64,000 nucleotides of DNA from Cacajao melanocephalus (taxonomy: Eukaryota > Chordata > Mammalia > Primates > Pitheciidae), in contig CAUYLG010071638.1 in assembly GCA_963573385.1 (NCBI GenBank), positions 1 through 64,000 on the forward strand. Direction: 5' to 3'. Shown here piece after piece: positions 36,065-46,259 of the stretch; the stretch's first letter is position 1, and each line of letters starts with the position of its first letter. The position numbers were made by a program, and so were the translations under genes. The notes below the pieces were generated by a model that was not told where the DNA came from, searched no databases, and saw only the letters and a program-made list of their open reading frames with translations.

Positions 36065-36230
36065 AACATCAGTGAGGAAGAGCTGGATTCAATTCCAGGC
36101 TCCACCATGTACTACTCAGATTATTGCTCAGGTGGCTCAGGGGAGTTACTTATATGTCCTGAACCTCAAGCTCCTTAAAGGAGTTACTATGGTCCCTGGC
36201 ATCCAGTAGCAACATCTAGAAATAAGGGCA
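36065..36230 (+). mobile_element. MIR SINE, decayed
   Basis: GGATTCAATTCCAGGCTCCA and CCATGTACTACTCAGATTAT, then GTCCCTGGCATCCAGTAGCA. Confidence 0.6.
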
Positions 36231-36261
36231 GCTGGAAATCAGCAATAGAAAACTAGATCTG

Positions 36262-36405
36262 CATTCATTCCAACATTCATAGCATTCATTTAGCACCTGC
36301 TGTGGGCCCACAACCAGGTAAAGTGTTGTGGGGAGAAAGATAAATGAGACCAAATCCTTGCTCTTGTGGGAAATGCAGTGTGGTAGGGAATGCTTGTAAG
36401 TATCA
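36262..36405 (-). mobile_element. L2 LINE 3' end, antisense
   Basis: TTCATTCCAACATTCATAGC, TAGCACCTGCTGTGGGCCCA, AGACCAAATCCTTGCTCTTG. Confidence 0.75.
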
Positions 36406-37804
36406 ATCTATGTGCTTGCTCCTAGACTCTGGGGTCATGGAATTCTTTCGATTTACCCCAAGGGTCTCTTCTCTTCCCAGTTCCCCAGGCTGCTCATGAA
36501 AGTGTAGGTCATCTATTGTGGAATGTAAAACATAGGTTGTTATGAATATTTTCAAATTCACAAAGTCAGAGAGAGATTCTGTGATTGCAGAAACCAAGTG
36601 AAGGGCATAAATTGAAAAAAGGGAGAGAAAAAAATTGAAAAGGGACCCTGGGGACCAAAAAGGGTCAGGTAGAGATTTGCTTAGAGGAAGAAAATGACCT
36701 TGTACCCACGTGTCAGCGTATACAGGAATACAAACTGACTCAACAGCATCTGAAGGGAACCCCATCAGCCAGGGGTCAAGACCTTCAGCCATTGGTCATT
36801 CAGCCTTCCATGGTGGTTGTCTGTGCCTTGCAGACTATGCCTCCCATTGGTCCATTCCATGAAAACCATCCATGGTCACAGGGTCTTTGACACTTTGAAG
36901 GACCCCAGAGGAGAAGATAGAGGTGTTGGACACTTCACGGGCTGATTGTGGCATGAAGGAAAATCCTCAACCCCTGACCAATATGGCACTAGAAGGAATT
37001 GAAACTGCCTCATTTCACTGCCTGGGGAAAGGAGTCAGAGAAATGAAGGCTTTGGAGATGCTGGTGCTGAGATATAACCTGCCTACTGTCCCAGATTATG
37101 AAGGAGAGTAAGGTCAATTCTACCAGTGGAGACAAGCGGAGGTTTTAAAACCTTAATACATATGGTTGACCTTTAAGCCAAGTCCTAGCCCTAACCACAA
37201 TGTCTGGGGTGAAGCAGGGCAGTCATGTTCCCAATGGTAGCAAGACTGAGGCTTCAACTGAAGGGCCTGGGTAAGCAGGAGGTAACAAAATGGAAACATG
37301 ACTTGGGACAGAAAACAGGACCCCTCAGATCTGGGACAGAATGGAGGTTGGGGGAGGAGAACTCCATGATAATTCCAGAGCATGAAGCTGAAGACCCTCT
37401 GGCCTCAAGTCAGTGACTCCCACTGGAGTCCCAGCTCCAGTGACAAGATGAAGTCACAGAGAGGTCCAAGTCCTCGATCTAGGGTTCTGGTGCAGCTTGA
37501 GGCAGGGTCTGGAAGGCAGGCTGCACTCGACACATAAAGATGGATGTAAAATGTTTGCATTTTGATTGAAAGTTCAACTGCCTACGCCCAAAAATGGAAG
37601 AAATACAGGTTAAGAGAAGTTTCTATGAAAAAGATTTAAAAGTAAGAGACAACTGCAAGCTCTGTAGAAGCCAGCCCTAAATTAAACCTAGATGTTTTAC
37701 AGTAGTCCCAAATGCATGACAGTCAAAGGTACAGTCAGAATTTAACTGAGGCATCTGTTAAAGCTGGTAAAGGGAATGGAAAACAAAGATGCATGGGCTA
37801 CTGA
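36406..37804. other. Unique or unrecognised sequence, about 1.4 kb
   Basis: No repeat signature I can name. 129-codon antisense (36403-36792) and 62-codon sense (36923-37111) open frames show no family. A very old retroelement interior cannot be excluded. CCATGGTGG/CCATCCATGG motifs near 36810-36875 are incidental. Confidence 0.4.
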
Positions 37805-38020
37805 CCCAATAAAAAGCACTGAGGCTATTGAAGTCAGACAAATATGGGTTCAAATCCTGACTAGGGTGTTTAGTAGCTATGCAACCTTAACGAAGCTCTT
37901 TTGCTTTGCCAAGCCCTAATCTTCTCCACTGGTGTTTTGAAAGATTAGAGAAAACAGATGTGATGCAATTGACAGAATGCCTAGTATAAAATAGGTACTC
38001 AAAATATGGTAGACTTCAAT
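37805..38020 (+). mobile_element. MIR SINE
   Basis: AAATATGGGTTCAAATCCTG, TTAGTAGCTATGCAACCTTA, GCCTAGTATAAAATAGGTAC: nearly full length but diverged. Confidence 0.85.
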
Positions 38021-38023
38021 GAT

Positions 38024-38062
38024 ATGAAGGTGATGATGATGGTGGTGGTGGGTGGTGATGAC
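38024..38062 (+). repeat. (GAT)n/(GGT)n trinucleotide run
   Basis: GAAGGTGATGATGATGGTGG followed by TGGTGGGTGGTGATGA. Short and imperfect. Confidence 0.85.
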
Positions 38063-38065
38063 AAG

Positions 38066-38934
38066 TGAAATTATGATGTTGCCCTTTAATTAAGCCAGGC
38101 TGTGATGACACTCTCACCAGACACCACAAGGTGGGGTACTCTTAAAACCTCAAGAGATGGAGAATAAACATTCAGGTAGATAGTGAAAGAGTCATTGCAG
38201 CTGTGGGCCTCTGAAGAGAGAAAACTTTATTTCACAGTCAATTGAAGCTGGAACTCTGGATGTACAATAAATATAGCTGTCATTTGTGAGGCTCTCCCTG
38301 GGGGCTGCAAGATGTGTGGGGCTTTCATATTCATCTACCCATTTCAGCCCAACAGCCCTCTGTGAGAGAGGCAAGAACAGAGTTCCCTCCCAGCAGAGGG
38401 AACAGCCCATGCAAAATCCCCTAGAAGGAGAAGATAGACAGCTGGAGAGTGGAAAACAAAGAGCAGAAGGGGCAAGAGGACGCTGAACACAGTAAATGGG
38501 AGGCATGCCTATAAAGCTTCTGGAACGGTTCCTAGCACACAGTAAGTGCTCAGTAAACTAGGACTCTGTGTCATCATTGTCACCAGAACCAAGAGGAAGA
38601 GGTGCTGCTGCAAAAGGTAAACAGCTCCCGGTCATGGGAGGCATCCCAGTGGTGGTCATCAGACCTTTCAGGGAGCTGCAGAAGAGTACACTGAAGCATT
38701 GGATTGGGGCAAGCCTTGGCTCTACCAGGTCTTTGAACCATTTTGACCATTGCTCCCTGTGAGCTGGGGACCTGGGAAGATGGGGACACGGGATGCATGG
38801 AGATATCTGGGATGCCCTGAAAGCCCCCTGTGTAGGTGGACCCCACTGCCCCACCCCCCTGCAGGCAACTGGCCATTACCAACTGCTTGGGCTACAGGTA
38901 AATTTTGCCAGAGGCACCCAACTGTCCCTAGGCA
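38066..38934. other. Mostly unique sequence with MIR/L2 scraps
   Basis: 38275-38375 looks like antisense MIR (TTCATATTCATCTACCCATT, CAGCCCAACAGCCCTCTGTG). 38375-38440 weakly L2. 38505-38585 a MIR tail (CCTAGCACACAGTAAGTGCT). 38590-38934 is unrecognised, GC-richer, with overlapping open frames that carry no domain. Confidence 0.45.
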
Positions 38935-39270
38935 TAACTGCCCCAGAAAGGCAGCCTTTCCCTTTGTGCCTTAATTGCATTTGAACTTGTCCTACCTCCT
39001 TTGTTCTCCCATTTTAATGATTCCATTCTCTCCACCATCCCCCTCAACAGCCACCCTGGATCAGCCCCCACAGCAGGGAGCCCTTTAATTGGCAGCGATG
39101 TTGCCAACGCTCAGCTGCGCAGGTGGAGAGGCATTTAGTGGTGTTTGTTCTGTGCAGGGGGAAGAAGGGGGAGTTCTTCAAAACCAAGTAGCTACAGTGG
39201 CTTGTTCAACACGATTTGAAGGTGATAAATTGGACCTGATTTTTTTGTCATTTTTTTCCCCTGCCGGTTC
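38935..39270. promoter_or_regulatory. Candidate conserved noncoding block
   Basis: Repeat-free. TTAATTGCATTTGAA, CATTTTAATGATTCC, CCCTTTAATTGGCAGCG, a TTGGCA/TGCCAA inverted repeat (39089-39094 and 39102-39107), then CAGCTG (39112-39117) and CAGGTG (39120-39125) E-boxes and AAATTGGACC. The mixture of TAAT cores and E-boxes within about 60 bp is typical of developmental enhancers. No coding signal. Confidence 0.35.
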
Positions 39271-39494
39271 TTCTGACAAGTGGCCACTGCTGAGATTGCC
39301 GAAGGAGACAGAATTGCTTTCCCCAGCAGCAACTGCCTTCCTGCTGCCTCCCTTCCTCCCCTCCCCTCCTTCCTTCGGGGGCCACCACACCACCCACCAC
39401 AAGGCCAGCTTCAGGGCAGTACCTGACAGACCCAGGGCAGCATCTCTGAGGATCCACGTGCCCAGGCTGCTGAGCTCTGTTAAGATACTCAAGA

Positions 39495-39806
39495 GGCCAG
39501 GCACAGTGGCTCATGCCTGTAATCTCACACTTTGGGAGGCTGAAGCAGGCAGATCATTTGAGCTCTGAAGTTCAAGACCAGCCTGGCCAATGTGGTGAAA
39601 CACCGTCTCTACTAAAAATACAAAAAAATTAGCGGGACACGGTGGCGCATGCCTGTAGTCCCAGCTACTCAGGAGGCTGAGGCATGAGAATCACTTCAAA
39701 CCGGGAGGCAGAGGTTGTAGTGAGCTGAGGTCATGCCACTGCACTCCAGCCTGGGCGACAGAGAGAGACACTGTCTCAAAAAAATAAATAAATAAAAATT
39801 AAAAAG
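39495..39806 (+). mobile_element. Alu SINE (AluS-like)
   Basis: GGCCAGGCACAGTGGCTCAT to a tail of (AAAT)n. Candidate decayed TSD AGATACTCAAGA before it and AATATCTAAAAGA after it. Confidence 0.95.
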
Positions 39807-39914
39807 GAATATCTAAAAGAAAGCCAGGTGTATACATTCACTGGAGTGTGAGATTTGGGACCAGAAGCTCGGGCTCTCAGAAGCCCCTTCTCCTTCTTCT
39901 CCACCCTCTTCCTT

Positions 39915-40215
39915 ACTCAACATCTCATGTAATTTATTTATTCCACAAGCATCTGTTAAATACCTACGACGTGCAAGAGCCCCGTACGTCAGCAAGCAAA
40001 ACTGGAAAAAATCCCTGTCCTCACGGATAAGAGGGAGGATACAAACAATTCCTGGCACGTTTAATAAATCAGCACATTACATGTACTCAGACGGTGTTGA
40101 GGGTTAGGAAAAAGGTGATTGAGAGTGTGGGTTAGGAGTGGGGAGTTTGCAATTTTTGATAAGGTGAACAAGATAGCCCTTGCTGAAACAGTGACGTGAG
40201 GGTGGTGCCCTGAAT
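39915..40215 (-). mobile_element. L2 LINE 3' end, antisense
   Basis: TTTATTCCACAAGCATCTGT, TACCTACGACGTGCAAGAGC, AAATCCCTGTCCTCACGGAT, GACGGTGTTGAGGGTTAGGA, in reversed L2 order. Confidence 0.8.
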
Positions 40216-40405
40216 GCATGCACTCAATCACTCATTACCCCATGCATTTATGACACCATTCATTCATTCATTCATTCACTCCTTCAACCATGCAGGTATC
40301 TATTCATTCACTCAATCACTCATTTCTCATTTACTCATTCTTTATTCATTGCTCCATTTTCTTGCTCACTCCTTCATACATCATTCATGAGCTCACTCAC
40401 CCACC
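40216..40405 (+). repeat. Degenerate (ATTC)n tetranucleotide region
   Basis: CATTCATTCATTCATTCATT at 40258, with CACTCA/ATTC variants on both sides for about 190 bp. Begins where the L2 terminal (ATTC)n would lie, so it likely grew from an L2 end. Confidence 0.9.
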
Positions 40406-40469
40406 AGAGTCTCAGAGGCACTGAGCCCTTTTCATTTCTTTCCACAAACGTGTCTCATGCCCCTCTCTC

Positions 40470-40785
40470 TTGTGGGCCTCTGCATCAGTTGTTCTCATAG
40501 CCTGAAATGTTACCTCTGCTCTTCTCCAGCTGCAGTGCTTGGTTTAGAATTTCCTGCTCCAGGAAGCCTCTCTGACTTGCCGTCTAGGTTAAGGGCTCAG
40601 CTCAGGGTTTCCATATTCACCCTATTTATCTCTATCACAACGTTGTTCCAGCAACCAGTTTCTTAGCCTGACTCCCCTACAAGATCATGAGCTCCTTGAA
40701 TTTTTGGACTGCGACTTATCCCCACACCTGACATTGCAGTTGGCACACAATAGATATTTAATAAATACTTGTAAAGTCAATCAAT
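40470..40785 (+). mobile_element. L2 LINE 3' end
   Basis: CCTGCTCCAGGAAGCCTCTC, CCTATTTATCTCTATCACAA, GATCATGAGCTCCTTGAATT, GTTGGCACACAATAGATATT, TAATAAATACTTGTAAAGTC: clear. Confidence 0.9.
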
Positions 40786-40869
40786 TTTCAGGTACAGTCT
40801 GCGCAGAGGATTGGAAGGAGAATCACTGACCAGCCAGAGGCACGTACTACGGGGAAGAGAAAGACACAG

Positions 40870-41095
40870 TTTATGTTAAACACCTCTATGCACCTCTGTA
40901 CATATACCTGATTAAGCTCACACTGACCCCATAAGGCAGGCATTTTTAACTCAACCTTTTAGATGAGGACATTGAGGCACAGAAAGGTTCAATGCATTGC
41001 CAAAGATGCCATGAACAAGAGGTGGCCCAGCTGGAATTTCCCCCAGTCTGTCTGATCCCCTAAACCTGTTCGTGCCACACCCCTGAACTGGCTTC
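40870..41095 (-). mobile_element. MIR SINE, antisense
   Basis: GACCCCATAAGGCAGGCATT, AGATGAGGACATTGAGGCAC, AGAAAGGTTCAATGCATTGC, GAGGTGGCCCAGCTGGAATT. Confidence 0.9.
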
Positions 41096-41164
41096 CTCAA
41101 GGTAAGTAAAGTCCACCTGGCCAATTTAAGAATGAGCCTAGACCTCTGGAGACACATCTATGAG

Positions 41165-41580
41165 GTCCCAGGCCCCCCATCTTAGCTACCTGCTGCTGGC
41201 TAATAGAACATTATTCTCCTGACTCTGCATTTAAATGGGGCCAGACCTCCCCAAGACCACAGAGCCCTGGCCTCAGACCTTTTAACTGGTAATTACTCTG
41301 CAGCCACAGTGTGAGATCATCCATTAACCTGAGGCCAAAGTGCACCCTGCTAATCAGACAGTTCCGATTCCATCAAGCAGCTGGGCTGATTGCGGACCTT
41401 AATCACAGAGGGACGGGCACAATCAGACTGTCTAGCCCTCCTCCTAGCCCGAAGGGGAAAGAAAGTTTTATTATAGAGGGGCTGACATTTGGCAGCCTCT
41501 GCAAGGAGAGGTTGCCATGGGTTGCCATAGGCGATGTCTCAGCCAAGACCCACTTAATAACCATGTAAGACCAAAGGAGG
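41165..41580. promoter_or_regulatory. Candidate conserved noncoding block with repeated AATCA sites
   Basis: Repeat-free. TAATTAC (about 41290), then TAATCAGACAG (41351), GCTGATTGC (41385), TTAATCACAG (41399) and CAATCAGACTGTC (41420): four AATCA/TGATT cores in about 75 bp, two followed by CAGAC (SMAD-type). GTTGCCAT occurs twice exactly 10 bp apart (41511-41518, 41521-41528), like RFX half-sites on one helix face. Retains CpGs. Enhancer role is inference. Confidence 0.4.
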
Positions 41581-41644
41581 AGGAGCTTGGGCCAAGCAGA
41601 CAGGATGGAGCCTGAGACAAAGATCAAGAGTAAGAAAAGGAAGA

Positions 41645-41870
41645 GAACTTTTTGAGCACTTGCTATGGGGCAAGCAGTGCACTGGGTCCTTCGATTCTAT
41701 CACAAATAGTGTTGCAATGGAGGTATTCTTGAGCCCCCATTTACAATGGGGAAGGTGAGGCTCAAGGAAAGTAAGAAACCATTCAAGGTCAGACCGCTGG
41801 TAAGTGTCAAAGCCAAGACTCGAAGGTGATTCTTTCTGGCTTTAAAGTCTGTGCTCTTTCTGCCACTCCC
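41645..41870 (-). mobile_element. MIR SINE, antisense
   Basis: GAGCACTTGCTATGGGGCAA, CCCCATTTACAATGGGGAAG, CATTCAAGGTCAGACCGCTG, AAGTCTGTGCTCTTTCTGCC. Confidence 0.9.
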
Positions 41871-41899
41871 AGATATTTAACTTTCAGCCTGTCTGATTT

Positions 41900-42205
41900 C
41901 TCTGTGTTAGGGATGACAAAACAGTTGATATGTAGGTGGAGATTAATGTACAGTGCCTATTCTAGCCTTATTTGCATTTGAAGAGAACTGTGATTAACCT
42001 GAAGAAGATGCTCAATGACAGTGGAATTTCAGGCACTGTGTTAGATTACCAGGGAGCTCTGTCGGCCAGGACTCCACAGTTCTCTTAAAATAATCCCTGT
42101 CCTCCCCATTTTCTTTAATCACTGCTGCCGTGGAAGAACAGCGGGAGAGTTTGAGACACTGTAGATATTTCAGCCAAATTCTTTGGAAAAAGAAAATAAA
42201 TAAGT
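41900..42205. promoter_or_regulatory. Candidate conserved noncoding block with octamer site
   Basis: Repeat-free, AT-rich. Perfect ATTTGCAT octamer at 41970-41977, GATTAATGTAC, GTGATTAACC, GTTAGATTACC, TCTTTAATCACTG. Several TAAT cores within 250 bp. Inference from motifs only. Confidence 0.33.
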
Positions 42206-42454
42206 TTTAAGATGTTCTTGGGAGCAAAGGTAAGAGATGTCTACCTCAGAGCAAGCTGGCCCAGTCCTGGGAATGTTCTTCAACGTTGAGTGGAAGGAAG
42301 CCTTCTTGAGAGAGGCAGTGCTACCCCATGCCCCACAGGAGACGAGGAGGTAATCCCATTCCATTTCTCACACTGAGCGATGTTCTGAGAACCTAAAAGG
42401 TATGAAAGGACAAAATGCAAAGGGCTTCAGACAGGTGACTCCCCCAGCTTGTCC

Positions 42455-43195
42455 ATGACCAAGAAGATTTCTTACTTTCCCCCATAATCCCGCTCGTCTC
42501 ATCTACCTACTGTAACACACACACTTGCCTCCTAGGTTTGCTCATTTCTCCATTCCTGTGGCACCACCATTGTCAAAGTCAACATCATCTCCCACCTAGA
42601 CTGACACAAGACCCTCAGGAGTGGCTTCCCTGCATCTACCCCTGACAGGATCCCTACAACCTATTCTTGCTACAACACCAAAAGTGTTCTTTCCAAAGAA
42701 TAAATCAGTTCATCACTCCCCTGTATACAATCCTAAAATAAAATCAAAACTCCTTGCCAAAGTCTGCACAGACATGTGTGCTCAGGCCACAGAGGCTTCT
42801 CTACACATCGCCCCCCAGCTACGATCCAACACCCACCTTTTAGTTCCTGAGTGCACTCACTCTCTCTCCTGAGAATGACCCCCCCCAACCCCTGCCTCCC
42901 ACTCTCTCCATGTCCCCACGTTCATGTCCTCACAGAGACATCTCCCTAGAGACATCACTCCATCTAGAATTGCCCCACCCAGTCGCTCCTTGTCACATTC
43001 CCCTAGTTTATTTACTGTTTCATAGCATTTGTCTCTGAAATTGTCATCTTTCATTTGTCTTCCTATTAAAATGTTAGCATCCAGGAGGGCAGAGAATTTG
43101 TCTGACTTGTACACTGCTGTAGATTCAAAGCAGCTACAATAATACCTGATATATAGTTGGTACTCAATGCATATTTTTGGAATGATTAATGCTGA
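42455..43195 (+). mobile_element. L2 LINE 3' part, long
   Basis: CTTCCCTGCATCTACCCCTG, CACCAAAAGTGTTCTTTCCA, CAAAACTCCTTGCCAAAGTC, CCCTAGTTTATTTACTGTTT, AATGTTAGCATCCAGGAGGG, GGTACTCAATGCATATTTTT: ORF2 end through 3' UTR, about 740 bp. Reading frame destroyed. Confidence 0.88.
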
Positions 43196-43374
43196 AGTAA
43201 GGGTCACAGGATGGGTAAAGGATGAGTCCCTCAGAGGAGAGGAAACAGAGGTAGAATGAATAGGAGGATCAGGTTCATTGTCTGAAATTTGGGATCTAGA
43301 TTCTTCATTCAGGGTATAAGGACATGGAAAACCACAATGAGACAACTAGTTCCAGAGGGCTGTTCTTGACTAAT

Positions 43375-43884
43375 CCTTCTCTACCAGCTTCCTGTCCAAT
43401 AACTTCTACCTTCTAAAATCTCTCATATCTGTCCACTTCCTCCATCACTTCTCTCGTACCAGTCTAGACTGGCATCATCATTGACCCAAACCTCCCTGAA
43501 AGCTCCCTGTGGGCTCTCCTGCCTCAGTACTACCCCTTTCAAGCAGTCCTCCTCCAGGCAGCCATAGCCAGCCTCCAATTCTCATCAAGGCTGATCAAGA
43601 ACCTTCATTGGCTCCCAGGTGCCTATAGAATAGTTCACACTCCTCTACACTTCCTCCAAAGGCCTCCAACATCTGGCCTCTGGAAAGCCCTCCTACCTCA
43701 TCTCTCCCCCTCCACTTGCTCCAACCACGTTCCTATTCTTGCTGCACTGAACTTCTCTAAGTTCCTCAAGTTCATCAGCCTCCTTCTGGCTTTTCTAAAT
43801 TCTCTTTCCACTGGTACTTACACCCTGAACTCAGGTCTCAGCTTAAATGTCGCTTCTTTGAGGCCACTTCTAGAAGAGTAGATT
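43375..43884 (+). mobile_element. L2 LINE ORF2-end fragment
   Basis: TCATCATTGACCCAAACCTC, ATTGGCTCCCAGGTGCCTAT, CTCCAACATCTGGCCTCTGG, CTACCTCATCTCTCCCCCTC, CAGGTCTCAGCTTAAATGTC in L2 order. A second copy beside the preceding L2, same orientation. Confidence 0.88.
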
Positions 43885-43895
43885 TAGACACTTTT

Positions 43896-44063
43896 CCTTT
43901 GTTTTTAAGAGATGGGGGTTCTCTATGTCACCCAGGTTGGACTGCAGTGGCTATTCACAGGAACTGTCACAGTGCGCTACAGCCTCGAGTTCCCGGCCTC
44001 AAGTAATCCCCCACCTAAGCCTCTGGAGTAGCTGGGATTACAGGCATGCACCACCCGCCTGGC
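43896..44063 (-). mobile_element. Free right Alu monomer (FRAM-type), antisense, with TSD
   Basis: One arm only: TTTTAAGAGATGGGGGTTCT, CAGTGGCTATTCACAGGAAC (7SL-like segment lost from dimeric Alus), GTAGCTGGGATTACAGGCAT. Exact 11-bp TSD TAGACACTTTT at 43885-43895 and 44064-44074. One of the oldest Alu-related elements in the window. Confidence 0.92.
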
Positions 44064-44079
44064 TAGACACTTTTTTAAA

Positions 44080-44325
44080 TAGCCACAGACAGCAAATTGA
44101 AACAGAAGTTAAGAACAGTTTTGGTGTTACATGTAAATCTCAGCTGTGTGTCTTTCTAGCTGTATGACCTTGGGTGAATCACTTTATCTCTCTGAGCCTT
44201 TGTTTTACCACCTGTGAAGAGGGTCGATCATATCTTCCTTACAACGTTGTGAAAACTGAAATAAGCTTAAGCAGTGCACCTGGCCACAGTAAGTGCTCAG
44301 TAGGTGAATACTGTCACTGGTGAAT
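44080..44325 (+). mobile_element. MIR SINE
   Basis: TCTAGCTGTATGACCTTGGG, ATCTCTCTGAGCCTTTGTTT, CAGTGCACCTGGCCACAGTA, AGTGCTCAGTAGGTGAATAC: nearly full length. Confidence 0.92.
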
Positions 44326-44334
44326 GGGTCACAA

Positions 44335-44440
44335 GCTTTAAGCTTGCTCTGTCCCTCCTGGCTGTGTGGCCTTGGATAGGTGGCTCTCCTTCTCTGAGCC
44401 TTTCCTACACCCCTCATCTCCAGAATCTCCACTAGAGTGC
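44335..44440 (+). mobile_element. MIR SINE fragment
   Basis: CTGGCTGTGTGGCCTTGGAT and CTCCTTCTCTGAGCCTTTCC, a second MIR head directly after the first. Confidence 0.7.
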
Positions 44441-44664
44441 TGCCCATACATGTCACATGGGTCACCAGCCTCCCCAGTGAGCCTTCCACCAGCCCAACAA
44501 GGCCCTGAGGTTGAGACTGCATGACTAAATCACAGAATCCATCCACACCTCCTGCCACGTAGCAAAATGTCCCTAAGATGCCCACAGCCATTAGCATATA
44601 CTTGCAAGCTCAGGGAAAAGGAGCTCCCTTATCTAACTTTCCTATCTTAACTCCAAATCCCATT

Positions 44665-44780
44665 AATTCACGTCAACAAACATTCACCAAGCATCTACTC
44701 TGTGCCAGATGCTGTAGTGAGGAATCAGAATAAACAAAACATGGTCCTGACAACCCAGAGGCTGGGGAGGATTCATCCAA
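44665..44780 (-). mobile_element. L2 LINE 3' end, antisense
   Basis: TCAACAAACATTCACCAAGC, ATCTACTCTGTGCCAGATGC, AGAATAAACAAAACATGGTC. Confidence 0.83.
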
Positions 44781-44829
44781 AACTGCATTTTACCCTTTTA
44801 TCTGGGCTCCTGAAGATCTGCTGCATCAG

Positions 44830-45300
44830 AAGCCCAGCAGGAAACCAGAGGCGTGCTCAAATGTGGCAATTGGAGGAGTTTAACAAAGTGTCTTACTTAC
44901 AAAGGCCAGAGTGAGGCTGGGGCAAACCAGAGGGTCAGTGCAGTATTCCAGAGCCACCACTTCCAGGTGAGTGTTGGGGGTAGATTGGAGGCAGGCAGCA
45001 GTTGCCAATCCAGACAGGGTGGCTGTCGCTTAGAAGGGGCCTGTCTGAGGAGGGAGAAAAGGGAAAGAGAATTAGTCTGACCTCTGTCTCCTCCCACCCT
45101 TTGATCTCCTGCTCTTGCTTCCCATTGGCTGAATCTAATAGGAATTTAAAATGCAAGGAAAATGCATTGATGTGCTTCATAAGGGTTGGCCTCTCAGGAC
45201 ACAGAGCGGCAGGGGCGGAGGATGGAGAGAGGATCTAGAGGAGCAAACGGAGCACACCCAGCACACCTGCCTACTACAGAGAACTGGATATGACTTTGGA
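44830..45300. repeat. Old interspersed repeat, family not named
   Basis: GAAACCAGAGGCGTGCTCAA, GAGTTTAACAAAGTGTCTTA, CTTACAAAGGCCAGAGTGAG, TTGCTTCCCATTGGCTGAAT, GAGCAAACGGAGCACACCCA form an order I recall from a medium-copy mammalian repeat, but I cannot put a name to it. Could be unique DNA. Confidence 0.35.
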
Positions 45301-45764
45301 AAGGGTTTAACCTTCACCCCTGCCACTCATGAAATTCCCTCCTATTAGCCTGGGATGTTGTTTCCTGGAATGCGTCACAGCCGGGGAGTTCAAGTCACAA
45401 AGTGCAGTTATTGAAACACCCTGAGTGTCTCCAAGGCCCAATTGAAATTCTCTCCATCTCCCCAACTCTCCTGGTAGCATTGCAGGATTACTGCAGCTCA
45501 TATTCATCTGTCTCCAAAAGATTAAACCATCCCCTGGAAAAGGCCATTGTTTCCCGAAGGAGGAGAGCCCATTTATGCTCATTCCTGCAAGAAACTGACT
45601 TTTCAGAAAAAAAATAATAATAATACAGGTCGATTTCTTCCCTGGCTTGGGAGGAGGTGCTTTTTTTTTTTTAATTGGGGTTGGTGGGAGTGCACGATTG
45701 TGTGTATACAAAGGAATTTTCTCACCAGAGTCAACCCACTCCTGTTAGAGAAAGCTAACAACAG
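45301..45764. other. Unique sequence
   Basis: GCGTCACAGCCGGGGAG (45371) and CAATTGAAATTC are possible factor sites. (AAT)n at 45606-45623 and T12 at 45661. A 134-codon antisense open frame (45711-45307) crosses these low-complexity runs and is not credible as a gene. Confidence 0.4.
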
Positions 45765-46002
45765 TAAGAGCAATAATAATGACAGATATTTATTTATTGA
45801 ACTTACTCTATACTTGGCACTATCTTGTCACTACATGAATTATCTGATTTGATGGTCACATCCACATGTTGTGTCTCCTACTAGCAATCTCATTTTATAG
45901 TTGAGGAAACAGACCCAAAGAGGTTAAGCAACCTACGAAAGATGACAGAACTACAAACAGGCAGAGTTGGGATTGAACTCAAGTCTGCGTCTCTCCCTAA
46001 AG
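45765..46002 (-). mobile_element. MIR SINE, antisense
   Basis: CTATACTTGGCACTATCTTG, CTCATTTTATAGTTGAGGAA, ACAGACCCAAAGAGGTTAAG, GGCAGAGTTGGGATTGAACT. Confidence 0.93.
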
Positions 46003-46229
46003 CAGTGATTCTCAACTGGGTGTTATTTTGCCCTTGGCGGGGGATGGCAATGTCTGGAGAGATTGTACATTATCACAACTGGGGTAGGAGAGGGCAGTGA
46101 TAATGGTATCTAATGGGTAGAACCCAGGGGTATTTCTAAACCTCCTGCAAGGCACAAGACAACGCACCACAACAAAGAATTTTTCTGGCCAAAAATGCCA
46201 ACAGCACTGAGGTTGAGGAAACTCTGCTC
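46003..46229 (+). mobile_element. MER5A (hAT-Charlie non-autonomous DNA transposon)
   Basis: CAGTGATTCTCAACTGGGTG, GGCAATGTCTGGAGAGATTG, ATCTAATGGGTAGAACCCAG, CACCACAACAAAGAATTTTT and GAGGTTGAGGAAACTCTG give the whole MER5A order, including both terminal inverted repeats (CAGTG...TTCTCAAC and GTTGAG...CTG). Confidence 0.93.
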
Positions 46230-46259
46230 TATCTAAAGTCTCCCACTGCCTCCTCTCTG

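Noticed and set aside
46003..46242. 8-bp target duplication for MER5A
   Set aside because: CCCTAAAG precedes the element and ATCTAAAG occurs soon after, but four extra bases intervene, so I do not claim it.
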